Origin: Flavihumibacter petaseus NBRC 106054
GTDB lineage: Bacteria > Bacteroidota > Bacteroidia > Chitinophagales > Chitinophagaceae
Direction of reading: 5' to 3'
Assembly: GCF_000974785.1 (NCBI RefSeq)
Contig: NZ_BBWV01000002.1
Span: 434,001-498,000 of the forward strand
DNA: 64,000 nt
The translations under genes were made by a program, and so were the position numbers. Of the stretch, positions 55,389 through 63,335 are shown one piece after another. Below the pieces are notes generated by a model that had not been told where the DNA came from, did not search any database, and saw only the letters and a program-made list of their open reading frames with translations. Each line of letters opens with the position of its first letter. Position 1 is the stretch's first letter.

Positions 55389-56636
55389 ATGCGAAACACC
55401 GGATTTCTCTGGATCATCATCGCGATCCTCATCGTTCTGGATATTTATGTTTACCAGGCCCTTAAAGTAGTCAGCCAATCCGCCGGTTCAAGGCTCCGGC
55501 TGATCCTGACCACCGCGTACTGGACTATTTCCGTTGCCACTATTGTGCTGCTGGCCGGGTTGCCCTACCTGCAAAGCGAACAATGGCCCAAAGCCCTGCG
55601 CACCTACAGCTTCGCCATTATCGTAGGATTATTCTTTTCCAAACTTATTGCCAGCACCTTCTTCCTGGTGGACGATGTACGCCGCGGCATGACCTGGATG
55701 GTCGGCAAGCTGTTCAGTAATCCTTCTGTACCGGTATCCCAGGGCGCAGATGGCATCACCCGATCTGCTTTTCTCAGCTGGCTGGGACTGGCGGCCGGGG
55801 GTACGCTTTTCAGCTCACTCGTGTATGGCTTTTCCAACAAATACAATTACCACGTTAAAAAGGTAAAGCTGAAATATGCCAACCTGCCACAGGGGTTCAA
55901 AGGACTAAAGATCCTGCACATCAGCGATATCCATTCCGGCTCATTCACTGATCACGAGGCCGTGTTAAAAGGGGTGCATACCATCCTGAAGCAACAGGCC
56001 GATATCGTACTGTTCACAGGCGACCTGGTTAACGACCGCGCCGTCGAAATGGATACTTACAAATCCGTTTTCTCCCAGGTAAAAGCGCCGATGGGCGTCT
56101 ATTCCACCCTGGGCAACCATGACTATGGCGACTATTACCGCTGGGAATCACCGGAAGCCAAGGTGGCGAACCTCGAATCACTGAAAGCAGTGCATGGCGA
56201 GATCGGCTGGCGCCTGCTGATGAATGAGCATGTTGTACTGGAAAGAGGCGGAGACAAGATCGCGCTGCTCGGCATTGAGAACTGGAGTGCCAAGGGAAAC
56301 TTTCCAAAATACGGGAAGATGGATCAGGCTTATCCCGGAACGGCTGACTATCCATTTAAGATCCTGATGAGCCATGATCCCAGTCATTGGGAGGGTGAAG
56401 TGAAACAGGTGTATCCCGATATCGACCTGATGCTCAGCGGCCATACCCACGGCATGCAGTTCGGGGTGGAACTGCCCGGGTTCAAGTGGAGCCCGGTACA
56501 ATATATGTATAAACAGTGGGCGGGACTATATGAAGACGGCAAGCAGAAACTCTATGTGAACCGCGGGTTTGGTTTCATTGGCTACCCGGGCAGGGTGGGC
56601 ATACTCCCGGAGATCACGGTGATCGAATTGGTTTGA
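55389..56636 (+). CDS. Membrane metallophosphoesterase (YkuE-like)
   Basis: A 415-residue protein with about four N-terminal transmembrane helices (residues about 5-25, 36-58, 66-90 and 118-140), then a calcineurin-like phosphoesterase with all metal motifs: HISDIHSGS, FTGDLVNDR, LGNHDYGDY, SHDPSHW and SGHTHGMQ. Relatives act on UDP-linked lipids or phospholipids at the membrane. The substrate here is unknown. Confidence 0.92.
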   Translation: MRNTGFLWIIIAILIVLDIYVYQALKVVSQSAGSRLRLILTTAYWTISVATIVLLAGLPYLQSEQWPKALRTYSFAIIVGLFFSKLIASTFFLVDDVRRGMTWMVGKLFSNPSVPVSQGADGITRSAFLSWLGLAAGGTLFSSLVYGFSNKYNYHVKKVKLKYANLPQGFKGLKILHISDIHSGSFTDHEAVLKGVHTILKQQADIVLFTGDLVNDRAVEMDTYKSVFSQVKAPMGVYSTLGNHDYGDYYRWESPEAKVANLESLKAVHGEIGWRLLMNEHVVLERGGDKIALLGIENWSAKGNFPKYGKMDQAYPGTADYPFKILMSHDPSHWEGEVKQVYPDIDLMLSGHTHGMQFGVELPGFKWSPVQYMYKQWAGLYEDGKQKLYVNRGFGFIGYPGRVGILPEITVIELV

Positions 56637-56676
56637 CTTTAACAGGCAGGCTTAACCGTAACCAGGGGCCATCCGC

Positions 56677-56684
56677 TATCTTAG
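56677..56684 (+). promoter_or_regulatory. Possible -7 promoter element of the PorT-like gene
   Basis: TATCTTAG differs from TAnnTTTG at one position and lies 18 bases before the ATG at 56703, at the usual distance. Confidence 0.35.
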
Positions 56685-56702
56685 CAGTTACAACTATCCC
56701 AT

Positions 56703-57296
56703 ATGAAAGTCAAATTGCTTCTGGCGGCAGCATTGTTTTGTGCAGCGACCGCTACCCAGGCCCAGGGCCTCCATTTCGGAATTAAAGGCGGCGCCAACAT
56801 CACCAAGGTTGATGGCAAGGCCATGAGTGATGAATTTAATTTCGGTTACCACCTCGGCGGTTTTGCGGAGATCGGTTTCGGAAAAAAGATCTTCATCCAG
56901 CCGGAATTGTTATGGTCACAATATACCGGTCAGACCGGCAGTGATTTTTCTGATATTGTAGATGGCGCATTGCCCGGTTCCAACAACCAGGATATTAAAT
57001 TGAATTATCTCCAGATTCCTATTACGCTCAATTATCGGCTGCTCGACTGGCTCAGCCTGCAGGCCGGTCCGCAGTTCAGTGTGTTGCTGGACAATGAGAA
57101 AAGCCTGCTGGAAAACAGCAAGGACGCTTTCAGTGCGGGTGATTTCTCCATAGTGGGCGGTGCACAGATCAACTTTGGTGCATTCCGGGTTACCGGACGT
57201 TATTTCACCAGTCTGAATGACATCAGTTCTTCGGAGATCGAGAATGCCTGGAAGAACAAAGGCTTCCAGATCGGCGTTGGTTTCAAGATCCTGTAA
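56703..57296 (+). CDS. Outer membrane beta-barrel protein, PorT-like family
   Basis: A 197-residue protein with a signal peptide (MKVKLLLAAALFCAATATQAQ) and eight or so beta strands of an OMP_b-brl_2 (PorT-like) barrel: HFGIKGGANITKVDG, FGYHLGGFAEIGF, IQPELLWSQY, LQIPITLNYRL, and the C-terminal FQIGVGFKIL. Most family members have no known function. It precedes dapD by 36 bases. Confidence 0.88.
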   Translation: MKVKLLLAAALFCAATATQAQGLHFGIKGGANITKVDGKAMSDEFNFGYHLGGFAEIGFGKKIFIQPELLWSQYTGQTGSDFSDIVDGALPGSNNQDIKLNYLQIPITLNYRLLDWLSLQAGPQFSVLLDNEKSLLENSKDAFSAGDFSIVGGAQINFGAFRVTGRYFTSLNDISSSEIENAWKNKGFQIGVGFKIL

Positions 57297-57332
57297 GGGC
57301 AAGTTTCGCTACATTAGCGGAAATTTTTTGCT

Positions 57333-58145
57333 ATGGAGCTCAAAGAGCAGATTCTGCAGGCCTGGTCTGACAGGGAATTATTGAAAGATGGGAACTATGC
57401 AGACGCCGTACGGTCTGTGATGGAAGAACTGGATAAGGGTCGCCTCCGCGTGGCTTCTCCAGGTGAGAACGGGTGGGTAGTGAATGAATGGGTGAAGCAG
57501 GCCATTCTCATGTATTTCGGTATTCAACAGATGAAGACCTGGGAAGTAGGTCCTTTTGAGTTTTACGATAAGATGTCGCTCAAGAGCAATTATGCCAGTC
57601 TCGGTGTACGGGCAGTTCCTCATGCGGTAGCGCGTTATGGTGCATTTATTGCGCGGGGTGTGGTCCTGATGCCCAGTTATGTAAATATCGGTGCTTATGT
57701 GGATGAAGGCACTATGGTGGATACCTGGGCTACGGTAGGCAGTTGCGCACAGATCGGCAAAGGCGTGCACCTGAGTGGTGGCGTGGGCATTGGCGGCGTA
57801 CTGGAGCCGCTGCAGGCCAGTCCGGTGATCATTGAAGATGGTGCATTTATCGGAAGCCGTTGTATTGTGGTGGAAGGCGTGGTAGTGGAGAAGGAAGCCG
57901 TGTTGGGCGCAAACGTGGTGTTGACGAAAAGTACCAAGATTATCGATGTGAGCGGTGCGGGTCCCGTTGAACATAAAGGCCGCGTTCCGGCACGCAGTGT
58001 GGTGATCCCGGGCTCTTATACAAAGAAATTCCCCGCAGGCGAATACCAGGTGGGCTGTGCGCTGATCATCGGTCAGCGGAAAGCCAGCACCGATCTCAAG
58101 ACCAGCCTGAACGATGCGTTGCGTGATTTCAACGTAAGCGTATAA
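57333..58145 (+). CDS. dapD: 2,3,4,5-tetrahydropyridine-2,6-dicarboxylate N-succinyltransferase
   Basis: DapD succinylates tetrahydrodipicolinate in the diaminopimelate pathway. The 270-residue protein has an N-terminal helical domain and a left-handed beta-helix of hexapeptide repeats (VNIGAYVDEGTMVDTWATV, CAQIGKGVHLSGGVGIGG, DGAFIGSRCIVVEGVVV), with the family GSYTKKFPAGEY end. With dapB at 51 kb it shows that this organism uses the succinylase route. Its stop overlaps the next start by one base (TAATG). Confidence 0.96.
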   Translation: MELKEQILQAWSDRELLKDGNYADAVRSVMEELDKGRLRVASPGENGWVVNEWVKQAILMYFGIQQMKTWEVGPFEFYDKMSLKSNYASLGVRAVPHAVARYGAFIARGVVLMPSYVNIGAYVDEGTMVDTWATVGSCAQIGKGVHLSGGVGIGGVLEPLQASPVIIEDGAFIGSRCIVVEGVVVEKEAVLGANVVLTKSTKIIDVSGAGPVEHKGRVPARSVVIPGSYTKKFPAGEYQVGCALIIGQRKASTDLKTSLNDALRDFNVSV

Positions 58146-59074
58146 TGCGCTGGACCGGAGTATTGCTCGTTTTTTTCGGCGCAGTAATGTTTTCCACGAA
58201 GGCCATCTTGGTCAAACTGGCTTTCCGTGAAGTACAGATGGATGCGGTAACGCTCCTTGCATTGCGGATGCTTTTTTCGATGCCCTTTTTTCTGGGAGCA
58301 GCCTTCTGGTCAAAACAACAGGGAGAAAACAAATTGACCACACGGCAATGGACAGCTGTAGCGGTACTGGGACTGCTCGGGTATTACCTGAGCAGTCTCT
58401 TCGATTTTGTAGGATTGCAATACATCTCCGCTGGCCTCGAGCGGCTGATTCTATTTCTTTATCCCAGTTTCGTTGCGCTGATCAATTTTATCTGGTTGAA
58501 GCAGGTGCTGAGTAAACGGCAGCGCTGGGCCCTGCTGCTTACCTATACCGGCCTTGCCATCGCTTATCTAGGCGAATTCCAGGTGGATCAGCAGAATCCG
58601 AATTTCCTGTTGGGCAGCTTCCTCATCTTTCTATGTTCCATTACCTATGCCTTCTATATTGCCGGCAGTGGAAAAATGATTCCCCAGGTGGGTGTTACCC
58701 GCTTCACCGCCTACGCCATGCTGGCCAGTACATTTGGTGTGTGGGTGCATTTCCTCCTGACGCATTCCGTCAATGCCCTGCAGTTTAGTCCTGCTGTGTG
58801 GCGCTATGGTATCCTGCTGGCCGTATTCGCCACGGTGATCCCGGCTTTCATGATAGCGGCAGGGATGAAAAGAATCGGATCTAACAACGCCGCGATTGTT
58901 TCCAGTATTGGCCCGGTAAGTACGATTGTGCAGGCATATTTCTTCCTTGGCGAAAAGATGCATGCGGGACAATTTATCGGCACAGTGCTGGTGGTGGCCG
59001 GCGTGATCCTGATAGGGTGGAAGGGGGGAGTAAGGTTGACTAAAGGCGAAATTCGACAAGATTCAAGACTATGA
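58145..59074 (+). CDS. DMT family transporter (EamA)
   Basis: A 309-residue inner-membrane protein with ten predicted helices arranged as two EamA repeats (LLVFFGAVMFSTKAILVKLA and the second starting FLLGSFLIFLCSITYAFYI). Such drug/metabolite transporters export amino acids, sugars or other small molecules; the substrate cannot be read from the sequence. Translational coupling to dapD is likely from the one-base overlap. Confidence 0.9.
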   Translation: MRWTGVLLVFFGAVMFSTKAILVKLAFREVQMDAVTLLALRMLFSMPFFLGAAFWSKQQGENKLTTRQWTAVAVLGLLGYYLSSLFDFVGLQYISAGLERLILFLYPSFVALINFIWLKQVLSKRQRWALLLTYTGLAIAYLGEFQVDQQNPNFLLGSFLIFLCSITYAFYIAGSGKMIPQVGVTRFTAYAMLASTFGVWVHFLLTHSVNALQFSPAVWRYGILLAVFATVIPAFMIAAGMKRIGSNNAAIVSSIGPVSTIVQAYFFLGEKMHAGQFIGTVLVVAGVILIGWKGGVRLTKGEIRQDSRL

Positions 59075-59105
59075 AAAAACTTTTAGAGGAAAATTCAATT
59101 GGTGG

Positions 59106-59609
59106 ATGGTCGTCCTGCGGGTTGTAGCATTGACCTTATTTGGCGGTTTGTTTTTGCTAATGTCTTATTTAACCATCCTGGCTTTCGGACACCAATCCGC
59201 ATTCGGCATATTTCTGTTGCAATTGTTCATGGGTGGCTGTTTATGCGGATTTTCATTAATTATATGTTGCCAGGTTTTTGCTGGACTCCTTCGGCAGCGG
59301 TATTCCGTGACCATAAATACTGATCATCTGGAAATCACCAATATTTTTTCTGCTAAAACGGATGTCGTTGAGATGGCAGCAGTAAGGGGTTTCAGTACTT
59401 CTGATATTATTACCAGGTATCGCACAATACATATGGTAATTCTATATTTTCAGGATGGGAGTGTAAAAGAATTCCCTGGAACTACCTTGAGGAATTTCAA
59501 ACAATTGAAACCCGCGCTTAGAACTATTAATGTGCCCTACCTGGGTCATGAACGATATAGTGTCAGTTTACTGGGCCAGCGATATTATTCATTTTTATGG
59601 CAGGAATAG
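59106..59609 (+). CDS. Hypothetical membrane protein
   Basis: I do not recognise this 167-residue protein. It has two N-terminal transmembrane helices (about 4-27 and 35-58) and a soluble beta-rich C-terminal part (VTINTDHLEITNIF, RTIHMVILYFQDGS), similar in layout to PH-like membrane proteins. The frame stays open upstream to 59040 with protein-like residues (DYEKTFRGKFNWW) but no ATG, GTG or TTG, so the real start may be a rare ATT at 59061 or the ATG at 59106. Confidence 0.65.
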   Translation: MVVLRVVALTLFGGLFLLMSYLTILAFGHQSAFGIFLLQLFMGGCLCGFSLIICCQVFAGLLRQRYSVTINTDHLEITNIFSAKTDVVEMAAVRGFSTSDIITRYRTIHMVILYFQDGSVKEFPGTTLRNFKQLKPALRTINVPYLGHERYSVSLLGQRYYSFLWQE

Positions 59610-59620
59610 CAAACACAGAT

Positions 59621-59650
59621 TTTGCCGGGAACAATAATTTCCTATATTTG
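59621..59650 (+). promoter_or_regulatory. Promoter of tRNA-Leu
   Basis: TTTG at 59621-59624 and TATATTTG at 59643-59650 are separated by 18 bases, an exact Bacteroidota consensus pair. The expected start near 59657 is about 19 bases before the tRNA. Confidence 0.8.
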
Positions 59651-59675
59651 CACCCCGTTACGCCAGTAACAGGAT

Positions 59676-59757
59676 GCCCAGGTGGCGAAATTGGTAGACG
59701 CACCGTCTTCAGGTGGCGGCGCCGCGAGGTGTGCTGGTTCGAATCCAGTCCTGGGCA
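59676..59757 (+). tRNA. tRNA-Leu (anticodon CAG)
   Basis: An 82-base class II tRNA. The acceptor stem GCCCAGG pairs with CCTGGGC, discriminator A at 59757, and the 3' CCA is not encoded. The anticodon arm CCGTC-TTCAGGT-GGCGG has anticodon CAG. A variable arm (GCGCCGCGAGGTGTGC region) and the T arm TGGTTCGAATCCAG are present. Its own promoter and terminator flank it. Confidence 0.96.
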
Positions 59758-59763
59758 CAAAGG

Positions 59764-59788
59764 CCCCGACGATTGTCGGGGTTTTTTT
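59764..59788 (+). terminator. Terminator of tRNA-Leu
   Basis: ccccgac pairs with gtcgggg around a GATT loop and is followed by seven T residues. A further hairpin (ttgaaagc with gctttcaa) lies just downstream. Confidence 0.92.
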
Positions 59789-59908
59789 ATTGGGCGGCGT
59801 TGAAAGCTCGCTTTCAAAAGTAGACCAATAAAAAAACTGAGCGGCGCGATAGTGACGCTGGACCTTTGGGTACGCCCCTCGCAGGAGTACCTGGATCAAG
59901 GACACATT

Positions 59909-60003
59909 AATCCAGTCCTGGGCACAAAGGCCCCGACGATTGTCTGGGTTTTTTATTGGTGCGCATTGAATCTTTACTTTCTTAAGCAAACCAATAAAAA
60001 ATG
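59909..60003 (+). repeat. Duplicate of the tRNA-Leu 3' end and its terminator
   Basis: Bases 59909-59959 repeat 59742-59793 (the end of the tRNA T arm, acceptor stem and terminator) with a missing T and one or two substitutions. Weaker similarity continues to CCAATAAAAAA (59825 region and 59991-60001), so a unit of about 95 bases was duplicated 167 bases downstream. The terminator stem of the copy carries a mismatch. The layout resembles an attachment-site scar. Confidence 0.75.
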
Positions 60004-60198
60004 GATTAATTCAATTTCTTAGAAACCTGAGGAGGTGAAATTGCCAGTCAACGTTTTGGGAGTTGTTTGGGAAGCTGTTTTGATGGTTCGGCTAATGGCA
60101 ATTCTTGTTGTGAAAATATCATACATATCCACAGCAGGGGTGGTGACCAGGGAGAACTTATTGCCTGTAACCCCGTAATTTAACCGGAAATTTTCCTC

Positions 60199-60489
60199 AT
60201 GAAAGCATTGTTCAGATTTTTCCTTTTCTGCGGACTCATCGCTGTTGCAGCATATTTTACCAAACCTTCGGAGACCACTATCCGAAAAGCAATACGTGAG
60301 CATTATATGGAGCACGCCGACGCTGGTCCAAGGGGATCCGTAACCGAGTCTATTGCGGGAGGACTGGCAAAGCTGGCTGCCGAAAAGTCGATTATAGTAG
60401 CGGATCAGGTGGTATACCGGACGGCAATATCCAGAGTTACCGGAGACGTTACAGCCATTGCTGCTTTTGGGCGGGTGTTTTTCCTGTGA
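60199..60489 (+). CDS. Small exported or membrane-anchored protein of unknown function
   Basis: A 96-residue protein with an N-terminal hydrophobic segment (MKALFRFFLFCGLIAVAAYF) directly followed by TKPSETTIRKAIREHY. It has some resemblance to DUF4359-type small proteins (NPSxxxY start after the helix), but this is a weak impression. The C-terminal half is beta-rich and ends abruptly in GRVFFL. Alone between the duplicated tRNA end and a gene-poor gap. Confidence 0.55.
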   Translation: MKALFRFFLFCGLIAVAAYFTKPSETTIRKAIREHYMEHADAGPRGSVTESIAGGLAKLAAEKSIIVADQVVYRTAISRVTGDVTAIAAFGRVFFL

Positions 60490-60786
60490 GCCTGGTATTC
60501 CGGTAACTGAAACAGTTCCCTGTTTTGGCAGGTTATTTTGTGGTATTGAGCACCTCACAGCGTTTGTCAGAGAATAGACGCCAGTTTAGCCCCACAGAGA
60601 CTAACATTTTCTCCTCGTTGTTTGTCTTCCATATCGATAAACACAACGTGCTACCAGTTAGATTTTAAGATACACATCGTCGCAGCAAGACGACAGATCA
60701 CACAGTATTTCATAATGCTGAATTCTCATTTCCGTAACAAGTAGGTAATATGCCCTTCAGAACTTGCGGGCAAATAACCACTTACT
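60490..60786. other. Gene-free stretch
   Basis: No convincing frame, promoter pair or strong hairpin is seen. The direct run-up to the gene at 60787 lacks a TAnnTTTG match. Confidence 0.5.
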
Positions 60787-61170
60787 ATGAAACTGTTATT
60801 CATCAGCCTGTGTGCGTTTGTTAGTGTATCCGTAAATGCGCAATCAGAAAAACAGTCCCAGTTAAATCAGCAATGCAGAAAGAACGACCCTGGTTTCGAT
60901 GTTATCGTGAAACCGGAGCAGGGCGGATCCTTTGTCTTACAGTTGGATAACCCGGAAATGAAAAAAATCAGTATCCAGATCAGTCATGCGGAATTAGGGA
61001 CGGCGGTAGATACTGTGGTGCAGTCTGCTACTTATTATTGCCGGTACCGGTTTGACCTTGCGGAAGACGGTAATTATACCATCAGGGTAGGCAACGGAAA
61101 ACAAGTTGTTTCCAGGAAGCTGCAAATCGAAACCAGGGCATTTGTAACAAGGCAAATTGAAATCAGGTAG
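60787..61170 (+). CDS. Small secreted protein of unknown function
   Basis: A 127-residue protein with a signal peptide (MKLLFISLCAFVSVSVNAQ). The mature part looks like a small all-beta domain (FDVIVKPEQGGSFVLQLDN, YYCRYRFDLAEDGNYTIRVGNG), comparable to an immunoglobulin-like or T9SS C-terminal-like sandwich, although no sorting motif is certain. Two cysteines are present (about residues 30 and 79). No family name can be given. Confidence 0.6.
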   Translation: MKLLFISLCAFVSVSVNAQSEKQSQLNQQCRKNDPGFDVIVKPEQGGSFVLQLDNPEMKKISIQISHAELGTAVDTVVQSATYYCRYRFDLAEDGNYTIRVGNGKQVVSRKLQIETRAFVTRQIEIR

Positions 61171-61178
61171 TATTGGTG

Positions 61179-61421
61179 TCAGGCAGCATTGATGATGTGT
61201 CGGATTCCTGCTTCCGTCAGGCGTACCAGGCTTCGCTGTTCTGCGCCTTCCAGCCGGATAAGACCGGTTTCCTGTAAGGTTTGCAGGTGCTGTGTGATAA
61301 TGTCCCAGGTCAGCGGGTGCCGGAGCAGGATTTCCGAAGGTGTAACGGCGTACCGCGTTGGCTGCGCTTCGTTACATACGGTGTTGTATAAGACCTGCAG
61401 GGTTATCGTGGCGCCATTCAT
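61179..61421 (-). CDS. Small winged-helix DNA-binding protein
   Basis: An 80-residue protein with a winged-helix pattern: VTPSEILLRHPLTWDIITQHLQTLQETGLIRLEG for helices 2-3 and wing entry, then QRSLVRLTEAGIRHI as the wing and last helix. It resembles MarR/PadR-like minimal regulators. The frame extends upstream to 61496, but ATG 61419-61421 gives a compact domain. It converges on the small secreted protein gene with only 8 bases between. Confidence 0.6.
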   Translation of the reverse strand: MNGATITLQVLYNTVCNEAQPTRYAVTPSEILLRHPLTWDIITQHLQTLQETGLIRLEGAEQRSLVRLTEAGIRHIINAA

Positions 61422-61516
61422 GAACCTAAAATATGGTGTGGCGCCGAAAAGTGAAAATCGAGTTATGCACAATGCGATCAACTGTAAATGTTGCAACCAG
61501 GGTATTGTAGATGGTT

Positions 61517-61558
61517 AAAGCGCTTCACCAGGCACGTAGATGCAAAGTGAAGCGCTTT
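61517..61558. terminator. Hairpin downstream of the collagen-like gene
   Basis: A perfect 12-base-pair stem (aaagcgcttcac with gtgaagcgcttt) with an 18-base loop lies directly after the minus-strand collagen-like gene; only a short T run follows on that strand. Confidence 0.65.
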
Positions 61559-61563
61559 CTGAT

Positions 61564-62510
61564 TTATTCCTGGGTGCCTATGAAGTGCATCGCTGCTTCA
61601 TAATTTGTCCAGTCGATATTAAGTTTGGCCGCCCGGGCAGCCACGCCGCCTGGAATGATCACATACCTGTACTGCAAAAGCGTGGACAAGTTGACACTAT
61701 TGCTATTATCATGTGTGAAACGGGAAACAAGGATTTTGCCAGTCATAGGGATAAATGCGATGGTATTTGGCTTATCTCCGGCATATGAAGTATAGGGCAA
61801 TACCATCACACCGCCACCATATGTAAAGTATACCTGGATCAGTGAATTGCTCAGGTTCTCCGATGTTATCGATGGAGCATTGACATACCCACCTTCACGG
61901 ATGAATGGTCGATGATGCTGTCATTGAATTTCGACGCATAGTTCCATCCGGAATAGATCACGTTTGCTGTTCCCGGATCTCCTTTCGGACCTTTCAGGCT
62001 GACCGGCGCATTCCATCCATTGGTATCTTTCGGACCATAAAGGTTATAGGTGTCTTTGTCCAGAAAATAATCCCCGGGGGTACCAATATTGGCAGCAGGA
62101 ATTCCTGTACCTGCTATAATAGAATTCCCGTTTGCACCTGCCGCGCCAGTAGCGCCAGCGGCTCCCGCAGCTACCGTAGCTCCCGTAGCACCAGTGGCTC
62201 CTGTAGCACCAGTTGCTCCCGTAGCTCCGGCCAGCAACAGGGGTGTTCCCCATCCGGAAACCGTTTTAGGGCCATACAGTTTGGATGAACTCAGGTCGAG
62301 ATAGAAGTCTCCATTGACGCCTGACGTTACTTCGGGGGCGCCGTTGCCGCTCACGATTTGTGTGCCGTCCGGCCCCTGGATGCCGGCTGCGCCCTGTGCG
62401 CCTGCCGGACCTGCCGGTCCTGTTTCTCCGGTATCTCCTTTTTTACAGGAAAACAACAGGGAAGTAACGATATGGAAAAATGGTATCGGGAATTCGACGG
62501 TCAGCCGCAA
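61564..62510 (-). pseudogene. Collagen-like lipoprotein, frameshifted
   Basis: Two frames together encode one protein. The first has a lipoprotein signal ending LLFSCKKGDTGE, a collagen-like region with GPAGPAGAQGAAG and about 20 GAT/GAA triplets, and two YFLDKDTYNLYGPK/DFYLDLSSSKLYGPK repeats, and breaks at KVG. The second continues in the next frame as YVNAPSITSENLSNS and runs to GTQE at 61567. A missing G in the run at 61888-61890 (plus strand CCC) explains the break. No ATG start exists: TTG at 62510 or 62561 are the only options. This suggests decay, or a sequencing error at the homopolymer. It is probably a surface-exposed fibrous protein in relatives. Confidence 0.7.
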
Positions 62511-62610
62511 GAACGGCCGATTGGGGAATTTATTGACCACCCGGTAAGGCACACGGTACAACTACCGCTAATTCTTTATCGGCTACTATAATATCCGGAA
62601 GCATGGATTA

Positions 62611-62641
62611 TTTGGCAGGTAATGGTTTTTGTTTAACTTTG
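62611..62641 (+). promoter_or_regulatory. Promoter of the first TetR gene
   Basis: TTTG at 62611-62614 and TAACTTTG at 62634-62641, with 19 bases between, match the Bacteroidota consensus exactly. The expected start near 62648 falls within the operator at 62644-62663. Confidence 0.8.
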
Positions 62642-62643
62642 CT

Positions 62644-62663
62644 GTTTGACAATAATGTCAAAC
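62644..62663 (+). promoter_or_regulatory. Palindromic TetR operator 1
   Basis: GTTTGACA-ATAA-TGTCAAAC is a perfect inverted repeat with 8-base arms. It covers the predicted transcript start of the TetR gene, a classic arrangement for autorepression. A related site lies at 63301-63316. Confidence 0.75.
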
Positions 62664-62670
62664 ATTGCCC

Positions 62671-63279
62671 ATGGCTATCAAAGACAGCAATACGGAAAAA
62701 CAGATCGTGGAGGCAGCCCGCCATATCTTTTTCAAGGAAGGACGGTTCAAAGCCACCACCCAGGAAATCGCTGATGCCGCAGGTGTCACCCGTACCCTGT
62801 TGAATTATTATTTCCGGTCACGGGACGTGCTGTTTGAGAAAATCCTGCAGGACGCCAGGGAAAACATGGACGCGAAACTCAAAACCGTCATGGAAGGAAG
62901 CAGCAGCTTCCGGGAAAAAATTGAATACTTCATTGATGTTTTTATTGAGCAATCCCTCAACCTGCCCTATATCGACGCCTATATGATCTCCCGGATGAAT
63001 GACGGGATCCTTAACCCGGATGAAGTGGTGGACAAGCTGGCGACCAGGGATATGCATACCAAAGTGAAGCGCTTCCTGAAAGAAATAGAAACGGAGATAG
63101 AGAAAGGGACCATCCCCCATATGACCCCATTGGATTTCATGGTCAACCTCAGCTCCCTGCTGGCTTATCCCGGGGTAGCCCAGCCAATGTTCAAAAAAAT
63201 ATTCCAGATGAGTGATAAACAATACCGGCAATTCCTGGCGCAACGGAAAGCCGCCATTTTAAAAGCCTTGTTCAAATAG
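62671..63279 (+). CDS. TetR/AcrR family transcriptional regulator
   Basis: A 202-residue regulator with the TetR helix-turn-helix at residues about 10-55 (EAARHIFFKEGRFKATTQEIADAAGVTRTLLNYYF) and an all-helical ligand-binding domain. The ligand is unknown. ATG 62671 is chosen over the in-frame TTG at 62665. It is followed by a second TetR gene, and then by a gene cut by the window edge. The palindromes before both genes make self- or cross-regulation likely. Confidence 0.93.
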   Translation: MAIKDSNTEKQIVEAARHIFFKEGRFKATTQEIADAAGVTRTLLNYYFRSRDVLFEKILQDARENMDAKLKTVMEGSSSFREKIEYFIDVFIEQSLNLPYIDAYMISRMNDGILNPDEVVDKLATRDMHTKVKRFLKEIETEIEKGTIPHMTPLDFMVNLSSLLAYPGVAQPMFKKIFQMSDKQYRQFLAQRKAAILKALFK

Positions 63280-63300
63280 GCGATTTTTTTTGCCTGTGAA

Positions 63301-63316
63301 TTGACATAAATGTCAA
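63301..63316 (+). promoter_or_regulatory. TetR operator 2
   Basis: TTGACA-TAAA-TGTCAA has 6-base perfect arms and the same 4-base spacing and TGTCAAAC half-site as operator 1. It lies 19 bases before the second TetR start. Confidence 0.65.
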
Positions 63317-63335
63317 ACAATATATTCAAACAATA

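Noticed and set aside
59642-59989. Minus-strand frame of 115 codons across tRNA-Leu
   Set aside because: Its middle part is the antisense reading of a tRNA, a well-known false gene pattern.
60019-60558. Minus-strand frame of 179 codons opposite the small exported protein
   Set aside because: Runs through the plus-strand gene with a better signal and start; only the last 50 residues look protein-like, so I regard it as a shadow or remnant.
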